Assembly (NCBI RefSeq): GCF_001693385.1
Contig: NZ_CP016428.1
Location: forward strand, 7,316,001-7,380,000
From: Bradyrhizobium icense
GTDB lineage: Bacteria > Pseudomonadota > Alphaproteobacteria > Rhizobiales > Xanthobacteraceae
DNA length: 64,000 nucleotides
Direction of reading: 5' to 3'
In this document: piece after piece, positions 17,409 through 26,556 of the stretch
Numbering within the stretch: position 1 is the stretch's first letter
How the letters are laid out: each line of letters begins with the position of its first letter
Notes under the pieces: model-generated
What the model was told of the DNA's origin: nothing
Databases searched by the model: none
What the model saw: only the letters and a program-made list of their open reading frames with translations
Made by a program: the position numbers and the translations under genes

Positions 17409-18839
17409 ATGAGCGCACTCGCGAAAATTCACGCGAAAATCACTGGCCCGATTGTCATGATCGGCTTTGGCTCGATCGGCAAAGGCACGCTGCCTTTAAT
17501 CGAGCGTCATTTCGACTACGACAAGGAGCGCCTTGTCATCATCGACCCGCATGATGACGGCGAACTCGCCAGCAAGCACGGTGTACGATTTGTCAAACGG
17601 GCTGTGACCAGAGACAACTACCGCGAGCTGCTGATTCCGCTGCTCACCGCTGGCGGCGGCCAAGGATTCTGCGTCAATCTCTCCGTCGACACCTCCTCGG
17701 TCGACATCATGACGATGTGCCGCGAGATCGGCGCGCTCTACATCGACACCGTGGTGGAGCCTTGGGCAGGCTTTTATTTCGACAAGAACATCGGTCCCGA
17801 GAAGCGCTCCAACTACGCCCTGCGCGAGACCCTGCTCGCCGCCAAGCGAAAGAGTCCGGGCGGCATCACCGCGGTCTCCACCTGCGGCGCCAACCCCGGA
17901 ATGGTGTCCTGGTTCGTCAAGCAGGCGCTGCTCGACATCGCCCGTGATACCAACACGCCCTTCAACGAACCGAAGAGCCGGGAGGGCTGGGGCCTGCTCG
18001 CACACAAGCTTGGCGTGAAGGGCATCCATATCGCCGAGCGCGACACCCAGCGCTCCAGGAATCCGAAGCCGATGAACGTGTTCGTCAACACTTGGTCGGT
18101 CGAAGGTTTTGTGTCCGAAGGCATGCAGCCGGCGGAGCTCGGCTGGGGCACGCATGAAAGATGGATGCCAGACAACGGCCGCGAGCACATCGAGGGCTGT
18201 GGCGCCGCAATCTATCTGCTGCAGCCCGGCGCCAACACCCGCGTGCGGTCGTGGTGCCCGACGCCGGGGCCGCAATACGGCTTCCTCGTCACCCACAACG
18301 AGTCGATCTCGATTGCGGACTACTTCACCCTGCACGACGGAAACAGGGTGATCTATCGTCCAACCTGCCACTATGCCTACCACCCCGCCAACGACGCGGT
18401 GCTGTCGCTGCACGAGATGTTCGGCGCCACGGGCAAAATGCAGCCAAGCTGGCACATTTTGGACGAGCACGAGATCGTCGACGGCATCGATGAACTCGGC
18501 GTCCTTCTCTACGGCCACGCCAGGAACGCCTATTGGTACGGCTCGCAGCTCTCGATCGAGGAGACCCGCCTCGTCGCGCCCTACCAGAACGCCACCGGCA
18601 TGCAGGTGTCTTCGGCGGTGCTCGCCGGCATGGTGTGGGCGCTGGAAAACCCCGAGGCCGGCATCGTCGAGGCCGACGAGATGGACTTCCGCCGCTGCCT
18701 GGAAATCCAGATGCCGTATCTCGGCCCGGTGAAGGGCTTTTACACCGACTGGACCCCGCTGTCGGACCGCCCCGGCATGTTCCCGGAGGATATCGATACG
18801 TCGGATCCCTGGCAGTTCAGGAACGTGCTGGTGCGCTGA
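17409..18839 (+). CDS. hss: Homospermidine synthase
   Basis: Forms sym-homospermidine from two putrescine units (or putrescine plus spermidine) using NAD+. The 476-residue protein matches the bacterial enzyme throughout: N-terminal Rossmann start PIVMIGFGSIGKGTLPLIERH, NLSVDTSSVDIM, CREIGALYIDTVVEPWAGFY, ISTCGANPGMVSWF-type segment and NMHEMFGATGKMQPSWHIL-like region near residue 335. It completes a two-step route with the upstream ornithine decarboxylase. Homospermidine is the dominant polyamine of many rhizobia. A hairpin (18854-18879) follows. Confidence 0.93.
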   Translation: MSALAKIHAKITGPIVMIGFGSIGKGTLPLIERHFDYDKERLVIIDPHDDGELASKHGVRFVKRAVTRDNYRELLIPLLTAGGGQGFCVNLSVDTSSVDIMTMCREIGALYIDTVVEPWAGFYFDKNIGPEKRSNYALRETLLAAKRKSPGGITAVSTCGANPGMVSWFVKQALLDIARDTNTPFNEPKSREGWGLLAHKLGVKGIHIAERDTQRSRNPKPMNVFVNTWSVEGFVSEGMQPAELGWGTHERWMPDNGREHIEGCGAAIYLLQPGANTRVRSWCPTPGPQYGFLVTHNESISIADYFTLHDGNRVIYRPTCHYAYHPANDAVLSLHEMFGATGKMQPSWHILDEHEIVDGIDELGVLLYGHARNAYWYGSQLSIEETRLVAPYQNATGMQVSSAVLAGMVWALENPEAGIVEADEMDFRRCLEIQMPYLGPVKGFYTDWTPLSDRPGMFPEDIDTSDPWQFRNVLVR

Positions 18840-18853
18840 CAGCGGCAACACTG

Positions 18854-18879
18854 GCGCTGCAGCTCCTCCGCTGCAGCGC
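18854..18879 (+). terminator. Hairpin after homospermidine synthase
   Basis: GCGCTGCAG and CTGCAGCGC form a perfect 9-bp stem around an 8-base loop, 14 bases after the stop codon. There is no T-run, so it may stabilise the RNA or act with Rho. Confidence 0.5.
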
Positions 18880-19044
18880 ACATCGCTTGCGCAAGCCCGA
18901 CCGGCGTAGAACTACGCACGGGAACTCCAACTCCTCGTAACACTCGATTAATTCAATCGCGCCATCCTGAAGGGTAAATTTCTGCGAGGGCCCATGGCCG
19001 TCGCCGCTTTTATCCGAGCGATGGCTCCGGTTGGAGCAACCGAT

Positions 19045-19266
19045 ATGCGCGTCATCATTGCCATTATCCTGGCAGCCGCGGCCTTGGCCGCGTGTACGCC
19101 TGAGGCCAGCCACGAGGTCACGGGCTCGATCGACAATTGCGCGCGCAAGCTTTACAGCCAGTACAATCCCAAGGACAAGAAGCAGTGCGTCGCGGTGTGC
19201 ATCGCCTGCGAGCGCGGGGTCATGACGACCTGCTCGACCGCCTGCACGCTCAGGGGCGCACAATAA
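19045..19266 (+). CDS. Small cysteine-rich lipoprotein
   Basis: From the ATG at 19045 the protein has 73 residues. MRVIIAIILAAAALAAC is a lipoprotein signal peptide with the lipobox LAAC, so the mature protein is lipid-anchored and about 56 residues long. It contains further cysteines (NCARK, CVAVCIACERG, CSTACTL), enough for several disulfides. I recognise no family. An upstream in-frame start at 18994 would hide the signal peptide and is rejected. It is convergent with the livF gene. Confidence 0.65.
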   Translation: MRVIIAIILAAAALAACTPEASHEVTGSIDNCARKLYSQYNPKDKKQCVAVCIACERGVMTTCSTACTLRGAQ

Positions 19267-19291
19267 CCGCAACGTCTACCGCACCGCGCCG

Positions 19292-20029
19292 TCACACGAC
19301 GCCGCCGAGATAGAGCCGCTTGACGATGTCGTTAGCCTTCAACTCGTCGACCGACTGCGCCGCGACCGCGATCTCGCCGTGGACGATGATGTAGCCGCGG
19401 TCGGCGATGCGGATCGCCTGGTTGAAATTCTGCTCCGCCATCAGCACCGTCAGTCCCACGCGCTGCTTGAGCTCGCCGATCTTGGCAATGGTCTGCGAGA
19501 CCAGAAGCGGCGACAGCCCGACGGACGGTTCATCGATCAAGAGCAGCCGCGGCGACGACATCAGCGCGCGCGCAATCGCCAGCATCTGCTGCTGTCCGCC
19601 GGACATGGTGCCGGCGAGCTGGTTGCGCCGCTCCTCCAGCACCGGAAAGGTATCGAAGACGAGCGCGAGATTCTGCTGGATGGCGCTGCGGGCCACTTTC
19701 CTGAACGCGCCGAGCATCAGGTTTTCCGTCACCGTCAGCTTGGGAAACAGCCGCCGCCCTTCCGGCACCAGCGCCACGCCGAGATCGACGATCGCCTCGG
19801 GCGAGAGTTTTGTGAGATCATGCGCCACGCCGTCGATCGAAAGCGCAAGCCGGCCGCTATCCGGGCGCACCAGACCCATGACGCACTTCATCAGCGTGCT
19901 CTTGCCGTTGCCATTGGTGCCGAGCAGGGCCACGGTCTCGCCGGCCTCGACGTGCAGCGTGACGCCGCGCAGCGCCTTGACCGCGCCGTAGCCGGCATCG
20001 AGGCCTTCGATGGCAAGGCTAAGTGCCAA
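19292..20029 (-). CDS. livF: Branched-chain amino acid-type ABC transporter ATP-binding protein
   Basis: The 245-residue ATPase has Walker A GTNGNGKST, signature MSGGQQQMLAIARALM, Walker B LLLIDEPSVGL and the LivF-like C-terminus. It is the last gene of a five-gene transport operon (binding protein, two permeases, two ATPases) and overlaps the end of livG by 11 bases, as is usual for these operons. The liv symbol reflects family only; the substrate may be aromatic (see the dioxygenase at 23962). Confidence 0.88.
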   Translation of the reverse strand: MALSLAIEGLDAGYGAVKALRGVTLHVEAGETVALLGTNGNGKSTLMKCVMGLVRPDSGRLALSIDGVAHDLTKLSPEAIVDLGVALVPEGRRLFPKLTVTENLMLGAFRKVARSAIQQNLALVFDTFPVLEERRNQLAGTMSGGQQQMLAIARALMSSPRLLLIDEPSVGLSPLLVSQTIAKIGELKQRVGLTVLMAEQNFNQAIRIADRGYIIVHGEIAVAAQSVDELKANDIVKRLYLGGVV

Positions 20030-20756
20030 GATAGGCCTCCTGCACCCGCTTGTTGGCCATCACCTCGCCAGGCGCGCCGAGCGCGATGATCTTTCCGGCG
20101 TCGAGGCACATCACCCGCTCCGAAAAGCGCATTACCGCCTGCATGATGTGCTCGATCATGATGATGGTGATGTCTTCCTCGCCAAGGCTGATCAAGAGAT
20201 CCAGCACCTCGTCGACCTCGGAAGAGGACAGCCCCGCCATCGCTTCGTCGGAGATCAGAAGCTTCGGCCTGACCGCCATCGCGCGCGCGAGCTCCATCTT
20301 GCGCAGCTCCACCTGGCTCAGCGTATTGCTTGGCGCCGCCGCTTTCGAGGCGAGTCCCATCCGTGTCAGGATCGACATCGCGACATCTTCCTCCGGCAGG
20401 CGCGAATCGACCGAAGCGAAGTCGAGCCCGACCATGAGGTTTTCCAGCACCGTCATGCTTTTGAAGGGCCGCGGAATCTGGAAGCTGCGGGCGATGCCGC
20501 GGCGGGCGCGCAGGTGCGGCGGCAACTGCGTGATGTCCTCGCCGCAGAACACCACGCTGCCGACCTGCGGCTTCAACGCGCCGGAAATGCAGTTGATCAG
20601 CGTGGTCTTGCCCGAGCCGTTCGGACCGATCAGGCCGAACCGTTCGCCCTTTCGGATATCGACGCTGATATTGTCGAGCGCGGTGAAGCCGCCGAAGGTC
20701 TTGGTGAGCGTTCCCACCTGCAGTAAGGGCGCGTCGACCTCGGCAACCATCGTCAT
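20019..20756 (-). CDS. livG: Branched-chain amino acid-type ABC transporter ATP-binding protein
   Basis: The ATG at 20756 follows GGGAGG at good spacing and gives 245 residues. Walker A is GPNGSGKTT, the signature LSQVELRKMELARAM is the degenerate LivG form, and Walker B is KLLISDEAMAGL. The LivG-specific insert LPPHLRARRGIARSFQIPRPF is present. The start overlaps the permease stop by four bases. It works with LivF as the energising pair of the transporter. Confidence 0.88.
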   Translation of the reverse strand: MTMVAEVDAPLLQVGTLTKTFGGFTALDNISVDIRKGERFGLIGPNGSGKTTLINCISGALKPQVGSVVFCGEDITQLPPHLRARRGIARSFQIPRPFKSMTVLENLMVGLDFASVDSRLPEEDVAMSILTRMGLASKAAAPSNTLSQVELRKMELARAMAVRPKLLISDEAMAGLSSSEVDEVLDLLISLGEEDITIIMIEHIMQAVMRFSERVMCLDAGKIIALGAPGEVMANKRVQEAYLGT

Positions 20757-21718
20757 GGCTTGCCTCCCGCGCGCAGGCGGTAGCGCGGCCGCAATAGGCC
20801 GATGATGCCCTTCGGCGCGCCGACCACGAACAGCACCAGCATGATGCCGAGCACCAGCACGTTGACCTCCGAGGAGATGGTCACGGCGAGAAGCTGTTGC
20901 GTCGAGCCGAGCAGGATGGCCCCTAGCACCGGGCCGATCCAGTGCGCGGTGCCGCCGATCAGCGCCATCGCCAACGCCGAGACGGAGTAGCTCAGGTTGA
21001 ACGCCGAGGACGGGTCGGCATATTGCAGGTACATTGCGGCGGGCGCGCCGGCCGCGGAAATCAGCGCGCCCGAGGTCATGCAGGCGACCAGCTTCAGCCT
21101 TAGCGTCGGCACGCCGGTGCATTCGGCCGCGAGTTCGTCGTCCCTGAGCGCCTGCAGGCCGCGGCCGATCCGGGAATTCTGGATGTAGCGCGCGATCGCA
21201 ACGGCGATGACGGCCAGGACGGCCTGCACGAAGAACAGCATCTTCACGTAACTGTCGAACGGCGCCATCACCGGCGGCCGCTGGATCTGGATGCCGGCCG
21301 CGCCGCCGACGAACCGCCAGTTCATCACAAAGGTCTCGATGATGATCGCTAGCGCAATCGTGGCGATCGAGAAGAAGATGCCGCGCATCCGTAAGGTGAG
21401 GAGACCAACGCCAAAGCCGAGCGTCATGCCGACGACGGCGGCGGCCGCGATCTGCACCACGAGCGGCGCGCCCGTCGCCTTGAACAGGGCTACTGCCGTG
21501 TAGACGCCGACGCCGAAAAAGGCGTTGGTGCCGAAATTGACGTAACCGGCATAGCCGCCGAGGATGCTCCAGGCGACCGCAAGCGCGATGAACTGGAGGA
21601 TGACGTAGCCGGCGAAAAACGGATATTCGTTGCGGACGATCTGCGTCATCGACAGCACGGCGACCAGGAAGACGGCGACGGCGGCCCAGAATGCGATGCT
21701 ATGGCTGCGCTTGTTCAT
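20753..21718 (-). CDS. livM: Branched-chain amino acid-type ABC transporter permease
   Basis: From the ATG at 21718 the permease has 321 residues and about nine hydrophobic helices, with the LivM patterns GGYAGYVNFGTNAFFGVG and SRIGRGLQALRDDELAAE (the loop that contacts the ATPases). Both ends overlap neighbouring genes by four bases. A longer frame to 22186 runs inside livH and is not real. Confidence 0.88.
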   Translation of the reverse strand: MNKRSHSIAFWAAVAVFLVAVLSMTQIVRNEYPFFAGYVILQFIALAVAWSILGGYAGYVNFGTNAFFGVGVYTAVALFKATGAPLVVQIAAAAVVGMTLGFGVGLLTLRMRGIFFSIATIALAIIIETFVMNWRFVGGAAGIQIQRPPVMAPFDSYVKMLFFVQAVLAVIAVAIARYIQNSRIGRGLQALRDDELAAECTGVPTLRLKLVACMTSGALISAAGAPAAMYLQYADPSSAFNLSYSVSALAMALIGGTAHWIGPVLGAILLGSTQQLLAVTISSEVNVLVLGIMLVLFVVGAPKGIIGLLRPRYRLRAGGKP

Positions 21719-22590
21719 CGGCCGAGCAGACCTTGCGGTCGGACGGCGAGCACGCCGAGCAGCATTGCGAACGAGATCGCCGGCGCCCAGGAGGCGCCGA
21801 ACAACGTCAGCACGATGGATTCGGCGACGCCTAGGATGATGGCGGCGATCAGCGTGCCGCTGATGCTGCCGAGCCCGGCCATGACGACGACGCAGAAGGT
21901 CCGCCCGATATAGGCGCGATCGAGCGTCGGCTCGACCGGCGCTACGATGATCAGGAGCGCGCCGGCGATGCCGAGCACGGCGGTGGCGATGCCGAAGGCA
22001 AATTGCTTGATGCGGACCGGGTTGGCGCCCATCAGCCGCAACGCCTCCTCGTCCTGCGCGACCGCGCGGATCGCGCGGCCCATGAAGGTTTTCGACAGAT
22101 ACATGGCAAGCAGCACCGTCAGCGCCAGCGCCACCGCGAACGCCACCAGTTGCCGGATCGGTATTCGAAACTCGCCGAACCGCCACGACTTGCCGATATA
22201 GGTCGCGGAAACCGAGCGCTGGTCGACGCCGAATTGCAGGATGATCAGCACCTCGATAATGAAGGCGATGCCGAAGAAGAACGCGATGCCGCGGACGCCC
22301 GCATCGCTGCCGCGCCGCTCAAAGGTTTCGTAATAGACGCGGTAGGCGAGCAGGCCGAACAGGAAGAACAGCGGCGTGATGGCGAGTCCCGCCAGCAGTG
22401 GATCGATGTCGTAGCTCTCGTTGAGCTGGAACACGCCGTAGGACGCGAGCACCAAGAAGGCCGGGTGCGCGACATGGGGAACGTCGAGCAGTCCGAACGC
22501 GACGGACAAGCCGACGCTGACGGCTGCATAGAAGCAGCCGAGCAGCACCCCGAGCACCACTGCGCCAAGCAGCAGGTCCATCGAAAACAA
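21715..22590 (-). CDS. livH: Branched-chain amino acid-type ABC transporter permease
   Basis: The 291-residue permease has the LivH patterns GLSVAFGLLDVPHVAHPAF and GRAIRAVAQDEEALRLMGAN, and about eight helices. The start is ambiguous: a TTG at 22590 lies 8 bases after a run of six G that can act as ribosome-binding site, while the ATG at 22581 is further away. It follows the binding-protein gene by about 40 bases. Confidence 0.86.
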   Translation of the reverse strand: MFSMDLLLGAVVLGVLLGCFYAAVSVGLSVAFGLLDVPHVAHPAFLVLASYGVFQLNESYDIDPLLAGLAITPLFFLFGLLAYRVYYETFERRGSDAGVRGIAFFFGIAFIIEVLIILQFGVDQRSVSATYIGKSWRFGEFRIPIRQLVAFAVALALTVLLAMYLSKTFMGRAIRAVAQDEEALRLMGANPVRIKQFAFGIATAVLGIAGALLIIVAPVEPTLDRAYIGRTFCVVVMAGLGSISGTLIAAIILGVAESIVLTLFGASWAPAISFAMLLGVLAVRPQGLLGR

Positions 22591-22632
22591 TTCAGATCCC
22601 CCCTTGGCCCTGAGCCGGAAAAGCCACGAGGC

Positions 22633-23877
22633 CTAGTTTCGGGCAGCCTCGAAGGGACTGATGAGCTCTCCGGCTTTCAACTTGTCAGGGAACAGAATCA
22701 CCTGCTTGCCGGAGGTGCGGAACTGTTCGATATCCTTGTCCTTTACACCGCGGAACTGGGCCTGCAGCGTCGCCGTTTCCTTGCGCTCGCCATCGGCCGA
22801 AAAGGCGATCGGCCCGACGATTGTCTTGTGCTCGTTCTCGCGCAGGTATTTCGCGATGCCCTTCTGGTCGAGCGACTTGGTCGCGCCGACCGCCGCCTCG
22901 ATCATCTGGCCCATCGCATAGCCGAACGGCGCCAGATAATAGCCGAGCGGATCGACCTTGGCCTCGACGGCGCGCTTGGTGTACTTGTCGAAAAATTCCT
23001 TGGTGCCGTCGAAATACATGCTCTTTTCCGGCAGCCAGGTATTGTAGTTCACGACGCCGTTGAGCAGCGAACCGAGGTTCGACATCACAGCGGCGAATTG
23101 CAGGCCGACCATGCCGCCACCGAAAATCTTGACGCTGTCGCCGATCCCGATCTCGTTCACGGCGCGCAGGATGCCGGCCGAGTCCGGCGGATAGGACGCG
23201 ACATAGACGATGTCGGGCTTGGCCGCCTTCAACGCGCGAATGATGGACGAGAATTCCACCGTGTTCGGCGGATAGGTCTGATCGAAGACAATCGGAATGT
23301 TGCGCTTCTTGGCGACATCCCGCGCGGTGAGCGCGAGGTTCTGCGCGAATTCCTGATCGGCCGTTAACAGCGCCATGTTCTTGCCGCCGGCCTTCTGCGC
23401 CAGGTCGAGGAACGAGGCCGCCCAGCTATCGGCCGGCCCCCATGGTGCATTGTTGAACCACATGTCGTGGCCGACCTTGCTGTTCACCTGGAACGAGAAA
23501 TTCCCCATCAGCAGCAGGCCGCGCTGCTTGACGAACGGCATGATCGGCGCGGTCGGCACCGTTGCATAGGGCGCGAACAGGAGATCGACCTTGTCGACAT
23601 CGACCAGCTTGGCGTAGATCGCCGGCGTCTCCGATGCGCTCGACTTGTCGTCATAGACGACCAGTTCGATCTTGCGGCCGAGCAGCCCACCCTTGGCGTT
23701 GACGTCGTCACGCCAGATCTCGATGCCGAGCAGCGACGCCTTGCCGCCGCCGGCGAGGCCGCCGGTCTGCGGCATCGACATGCCGATCTTGATCGGCGGT
23801 TGCTGGGCAAGAGCGCTCGACCCGTGCCCAACCACCGCGACAGCCATTGCGCCGCCCAGGAATGTTCTGCGTTTCAT
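22633..23877 (-). CDS. ABC transporter substrate-binding protein (HAAT family)
   Basis: The protein has 414 residues. Its N-terminus MKRRTFLGGAMAVAVVG...SALA carries a twin-arginine-type motif (RRTFLG), so export may be by Tat. The mature part has the Leu/Ile/Val-binding fold: IKIGMSMPQTGGLAGGGKASLLGIE, LVVYDDKSSASETPAIYAKL and PDIVYVASYPPDSAGILRA. It is the first transporter gene after a dioxygenase, so the ligand may be an aromatic acid rather than an amino acid; HAAT-family binding proteins for aromatics are known in Rhodopseudomonas. Confidence 0.86.
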   Translation of the reverse strand: MKRRTFLGGAMAVAVVGHGSSALAQQPPIKIGMSMPQTGGLAGGGKASLLGIEIWRDDVNAKGGLLGRKIELVVYDDKSSASETPAIYAKLVDVDKVDLLFAPYATVPTAPIMPFVKQRGLLLMGNFSFQVNSKVGHDMWFNNAPWGPADSWAASFLDLAQKAGGKNMALLTADQEFAQNLALTARDVAKKRNIPIVFDQTYPPNTVEFSSIIRALKAAKPDIVYVASYPPDSAGILRAVNEIGIGDSVKIFGGGMVGLQFAAVMSNLGSLLNGVVNYNTWLPEKSMYFDGTKEFFDKYTKRAVEAKVDPLGYYLAPFGYAMGQMIEAAVGATKSLDQKGIAKYLRENEHKTIVGPIAFSADGERKETATLQAQFRGVKDKDIEQFRTSGKQVILFPDKLKAGELISPFEAARN

Positions 23878-23961
23878 CGATTCCCCCCTATGTCGTTGCC
23901 GTTCTGCGTCCGCCGGATCTTCGCCCGGCTGCGGTGAAGTGGATCGTGTCAGGCTCGGGCT

Positions 23962-24903
23962 CTAGCCGCCGGCGCCCGCCGGGGCAGGTTCGCTTTTGGC
24001 TTGTTTCATGATCGCCGACGGATCGGCGCCGACGCGACCACTGGTCTTGTCGGTGGCGCTTTCGCGCGACAGCCGCATATCGAAGCGGATGCTCGGCATG
24101 CCCTTGATCGGGCAGTCCGGATCGTTTGCGACCACGTCGACGGCGAGATCGCCCGACGAGCCGAACACGACATCATCGGCCAGATGGGGATCGTCGCGCA
24201 AATAGAGCGCCGTGACCAGTTCGCGATAGCCGGCTGCGCCGACCAGGAAGTGAATATGCGCCGGCCGCATGCCGTGCCGCGCCTGCGCCTTCACCATGGC
24301 GCCGACAGGTCCATCCATCGGGATCGAGTAGCCGAGCGGCCTGACGGTGCGCAGCATATAGAGTCCGTCAGCGTCTGTCGTGAATACACCGCGATAATCG
24401 ACCGAGGTCGCGCTGGACTGGATGTCATAGAGGCCGTCGGCGCCGGTCTGCCAGATCGAGACGGTGGCGCCCGCAACGGGCTTGCCCGCGGCATCGGTGA
24501 CACGGCCATACAGCACGCACTCGCTGCCGGGCTTCGGGTTCTTGGCGATCGAACTGCCGGCTGCGAGCGTCGGCGTGGCCTCGCGATAGAACGGGCCGAG
24601 CAGGCTGGTGTGGGTGGCTTCCTCGAGCGCGGTCGCGTCGTGCAGTCCGTTGACGAGTGCCGAGAGGCCGAGCGTATCCGACAGCAGGATGAATTCCTGC
24701 CGTTCCGGCGAACACATCTTGCCGGCGGCGGTCATGAATTCGATGCCCTTGATCCATTCCGCGGGCGTCAGGTTGACCTCGCGGGCGAAGGCATGGAGGT
24801 GTTTTACCGCCGACGCCATGATCTCCTTCAGGCGAGGGTCCGGCGTCGTCGCCATCTGGTCGAGCACGGCGTCCGTGATCGTTTCCGGCGTTAACTCACG
24901 CAT
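23962..24903 (-). CDS. Intradiol ring-cleavage dioxygenase (catechol/hydroxyquinol 1,2-dioxygenase type)
   Basis: Opens an ortho-diphenol ring between the hydroxyl groups using non-heme Fe(III). The 313-residue protein has the helical N-terminal dimerisation domain, then TSLLGPFYREA, the jelly-roll beginning VLYGRVTDAAGKPVAGATVSIWQ, Tyr ligands in DGLYDIQ and RPLGYSIPMDGPVG, and His ligands in MRPAHIHFLV. The catechol 1,2-dioxygenase subfamily is clear; catechol and hydroxyquinol cannot be separated by eye. It is co-oriented with, and 85 bases upstream of, the HAAT transporter operon, which suggests that uptake and cleavage of an aromatic compound are linked. Confidence 0.86.
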   Translation of the reverse strand: MRELTPETITDAVLDQMATTPDPRLKEIMASAVKHLHAFAREVNLTPAEWIKGIEFMTAAGKMCSPERQEFILLSDTLGLSALVNGLHDATALEEATHTSLLGPFYREATPTLAAGSSIAKNPKPGSECVLYGRVTDAAGKPVAGATVSIWQTGADGLYDIQSSATSVDYRGVFTTDADGLYMLRTVRPLGYSIPMDGPVGAMVKAQARHGMRPAHIHFLVGAAGYRELVTALYLRDDPHLADDVVFGSSGDLAVDVVANDPDCPIKGMPSIRFDMRLSRESATDKTSGRVGADPSAIMKQAKSEPAPAGAGG

Positions 24904-25123
24904 GCGTCACTCCCTGACCTGCCGGCTGTTCGACCTGCCGGCTGTTTTGCAGCAAGCCTAACCGCTTGTTGGGGATCAACACAAGGCGTTCGAAGGCAAG
25001 GCCTGCGCCCTCTCCTACAAATTGATACGGGCCGATAGGGTCGCATGGCCCGCACATTCGCGCATCAAACGCGCGCACGGCCCACGATTTTGCGTCTGCA
25101 CAATCAGCGCAACGGCAGTGGGA

Positions 25124-25459
25124 TCATTTTTCGCGGATCGGCGGCGCGACTTTCTCTGCGGGCGCCGGCGGCAGTGCGGGCTGAGCGCCCGCCTTCTGCG
25201 CATCCGGATCGGGACGGGCCGGCTGCGGCGGAACGTCTGATGGTCTTTGCCCGGTCGTACCCGGTTCGGACGGCGCGGGCGGTTTCGTTTCTGCGCCCGG
25301 TGTCGATTGTGTTGGCGGCGTCGCCTGCGCGACGTGCTGCGAATCTCGCGCCGTGATCTCGGTCAGCGACAGCACCGAAATGACCAGCCCGACCGCGATC
25401 AGCGTGGATGCGCCCAGCATTTCCATTCGGTATTCGCGTTGGCGGTCATCGGCAGGCAT
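25124..25459 (-). CDS. Hypothetical single-pass membrane protein with Pro-rich tail
   Basis: The 111-residue protein starts with a short charged segment (MPADDRQREYRMEM), has one membrane helix (~14-33), and then a long Pro/Ala/Gln-rich region (~45-105) likely to span periplasm. It has no enzymatic motif and I do not recognise a family. It is monocistronic on the minus strand, downstream of the zinc operon. A small hairpin (CCACGAA/TTCGTGG, 25470-25487) lies just before its start and may be the zinc-operon terminator. The 24904-25123 stretch downstream holds nothing I can name. Confidence 0.6.
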   Translation of the reverse strand: MPADDRQREYRMEMLGASTLIAVGLVISVLSLTEITARDSQHVAQATPPTQSTPGAETKPPAPSEPGTTGQRPSDVPPQPARPDPDAQKAGAQPALPPAPAEKVAPPIREK

Positions 25460-25550
25460 ATCGTTCGACCCACGAAATGGTTCGTGGATTCAACGGACGT
25501 CAAGGCGCTTGGTTCCGCGGGGAACCTGCTTCGTAACCTCTCCGAGATGC

Positions 25551-26552
25551 CTAGAATTCCAGCATCCCGGCGTCGCCGTCCTCAGTGCCGAAGGCGAGCA
25601 GCGTGCCCTTTGCGTTCCAGGCCAGCGCCGAGACCGGCTCGCTGCCATTGCGGCGCACCAGAATCTCCGCGCCATCCTCGAGCCGCACGATCAGCACGGT
25701 GCCGTCGCTATAGCCCGCGGCCATGATGTCCTGCTTCGGATGACAGGCGACCATGGAAACGCGCGCCTGCAGCGGTGCCAGCATCGCCGGCTCCTTGCCC
25801 ATCGGACCGTCCTTGCTGGTGAACGGCCAAATAATCACGGTGTCGGCACCCGACGTGGCAAGCCCCTTGCCTCCCGCGCTCCACGACATCGAGCGGACGC
25901 GGCCGGGATAGCCGCTCATCCGCATGTGCCTGTTATCGGCGAGCCGCCAGCCGTGCAGCGCCGGTTCGTGCATGGCGGTGACCAGGAATTTGTTGTCGGG
26001 ACTGAAGGTGACGGCGAGATGCGAGCCGGCCCATTCCAGAAATTCCGGCTTCGCCGCCATATTGGGAAACCACAGCGTCACGCCGTTGTAATGGGCAACC
26101 GCCACGCGCAGCCCCTTTGGCGCGAAGGCGACGCCGCCGACGGTCGATGGGACGTCAAAAGTCTTCTCCTCACCTTTGCCGCTGCGGACGAACGCGGTCT
26201 TGCCGGCCGACCAGGCAAACGCACCATCGGGATGCAGCGCGACATTGTCAATCCAGCGCCGCTTTGCATCGGTCGCGAGCACCGACGTCTCGCCCTTTGC
26301 GTTCAATGCGACGAGCTTGCCGTCGTCGCCACCGGTGACGACGCGCTTGCCGTCGGATGCCGTGCAGAGGATGGCACCGCCATGCACGTCCACGCGGGAG
26401 ATTTCGCCGGCGGCATCGGCCATCGCGACTTTCTCTTCGGCGCATACGAAGGCGGCGCGCTCGCCGAGGAAATGCACGGCGGAGACGGGTGCACTGACCG
26501 CGACGGATTTCACGCGATCGGTCAGGGACGCAATGGTGAGCTGATCGGACAT
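25551..26552 (-). CDS. WD40-repeat beta-propeller protein in zinc operon
   Basis: From the ATG at 26552 the protein has 333 residues, and about seven WD40-like blades can be picked out (KRVVTGGDDGKLVALN, SAVHFLG, RVRSMSWSAGGKGLATSGADTVIIW, VSALAWNAKGTLLAFGTEDG and so on). It has no signal peptide, so the propeller is cytosolic. It lies 4 bases after the CobW GTPase stop codon and is surely co-transcribed with the zinc genes. Its role is unknown; a scaffold or metal-transfer partner for CobW is possible. Confidence 0.75.
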   Translation of the reverse strand: MSDQLTIASLTDRVKSVAVSAPVSAVHFLGERAAFVCAEEKVAMADAAGEISRVDVHGGAILCTASDGKRVVTGGDDGKLVALNAKGETSVLATDAKRRWIDNVALHPDGAFAWSAGKTAFVRSGKGEEKTFDVPSTVGGVAFAPKGLRVAVAHYNGVTLWFPNMAAKPEFLEWAGSHLAVTFSPDNKFLVTAMHEPALHGWRLADNRHMRMSGYPGRVRSMSWSAGGKGLATSGADTVIIWPFTSKDGPMGKEPAMLAPLQARVSMVACHPKQDIMAAGYSDGTVLIVRLEDGAEILVRRNGSEPVSALAWNAKGTLLAFGTEDGDAGMLEF

Positions 26553-26556
26553 GATC

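Noticed and set aside
17496..18881. Long minus-strand open frame (461 codons) antisense to homospermidine synthase
   Set aside because: It is a shadow of a clearly recognised enzyme.
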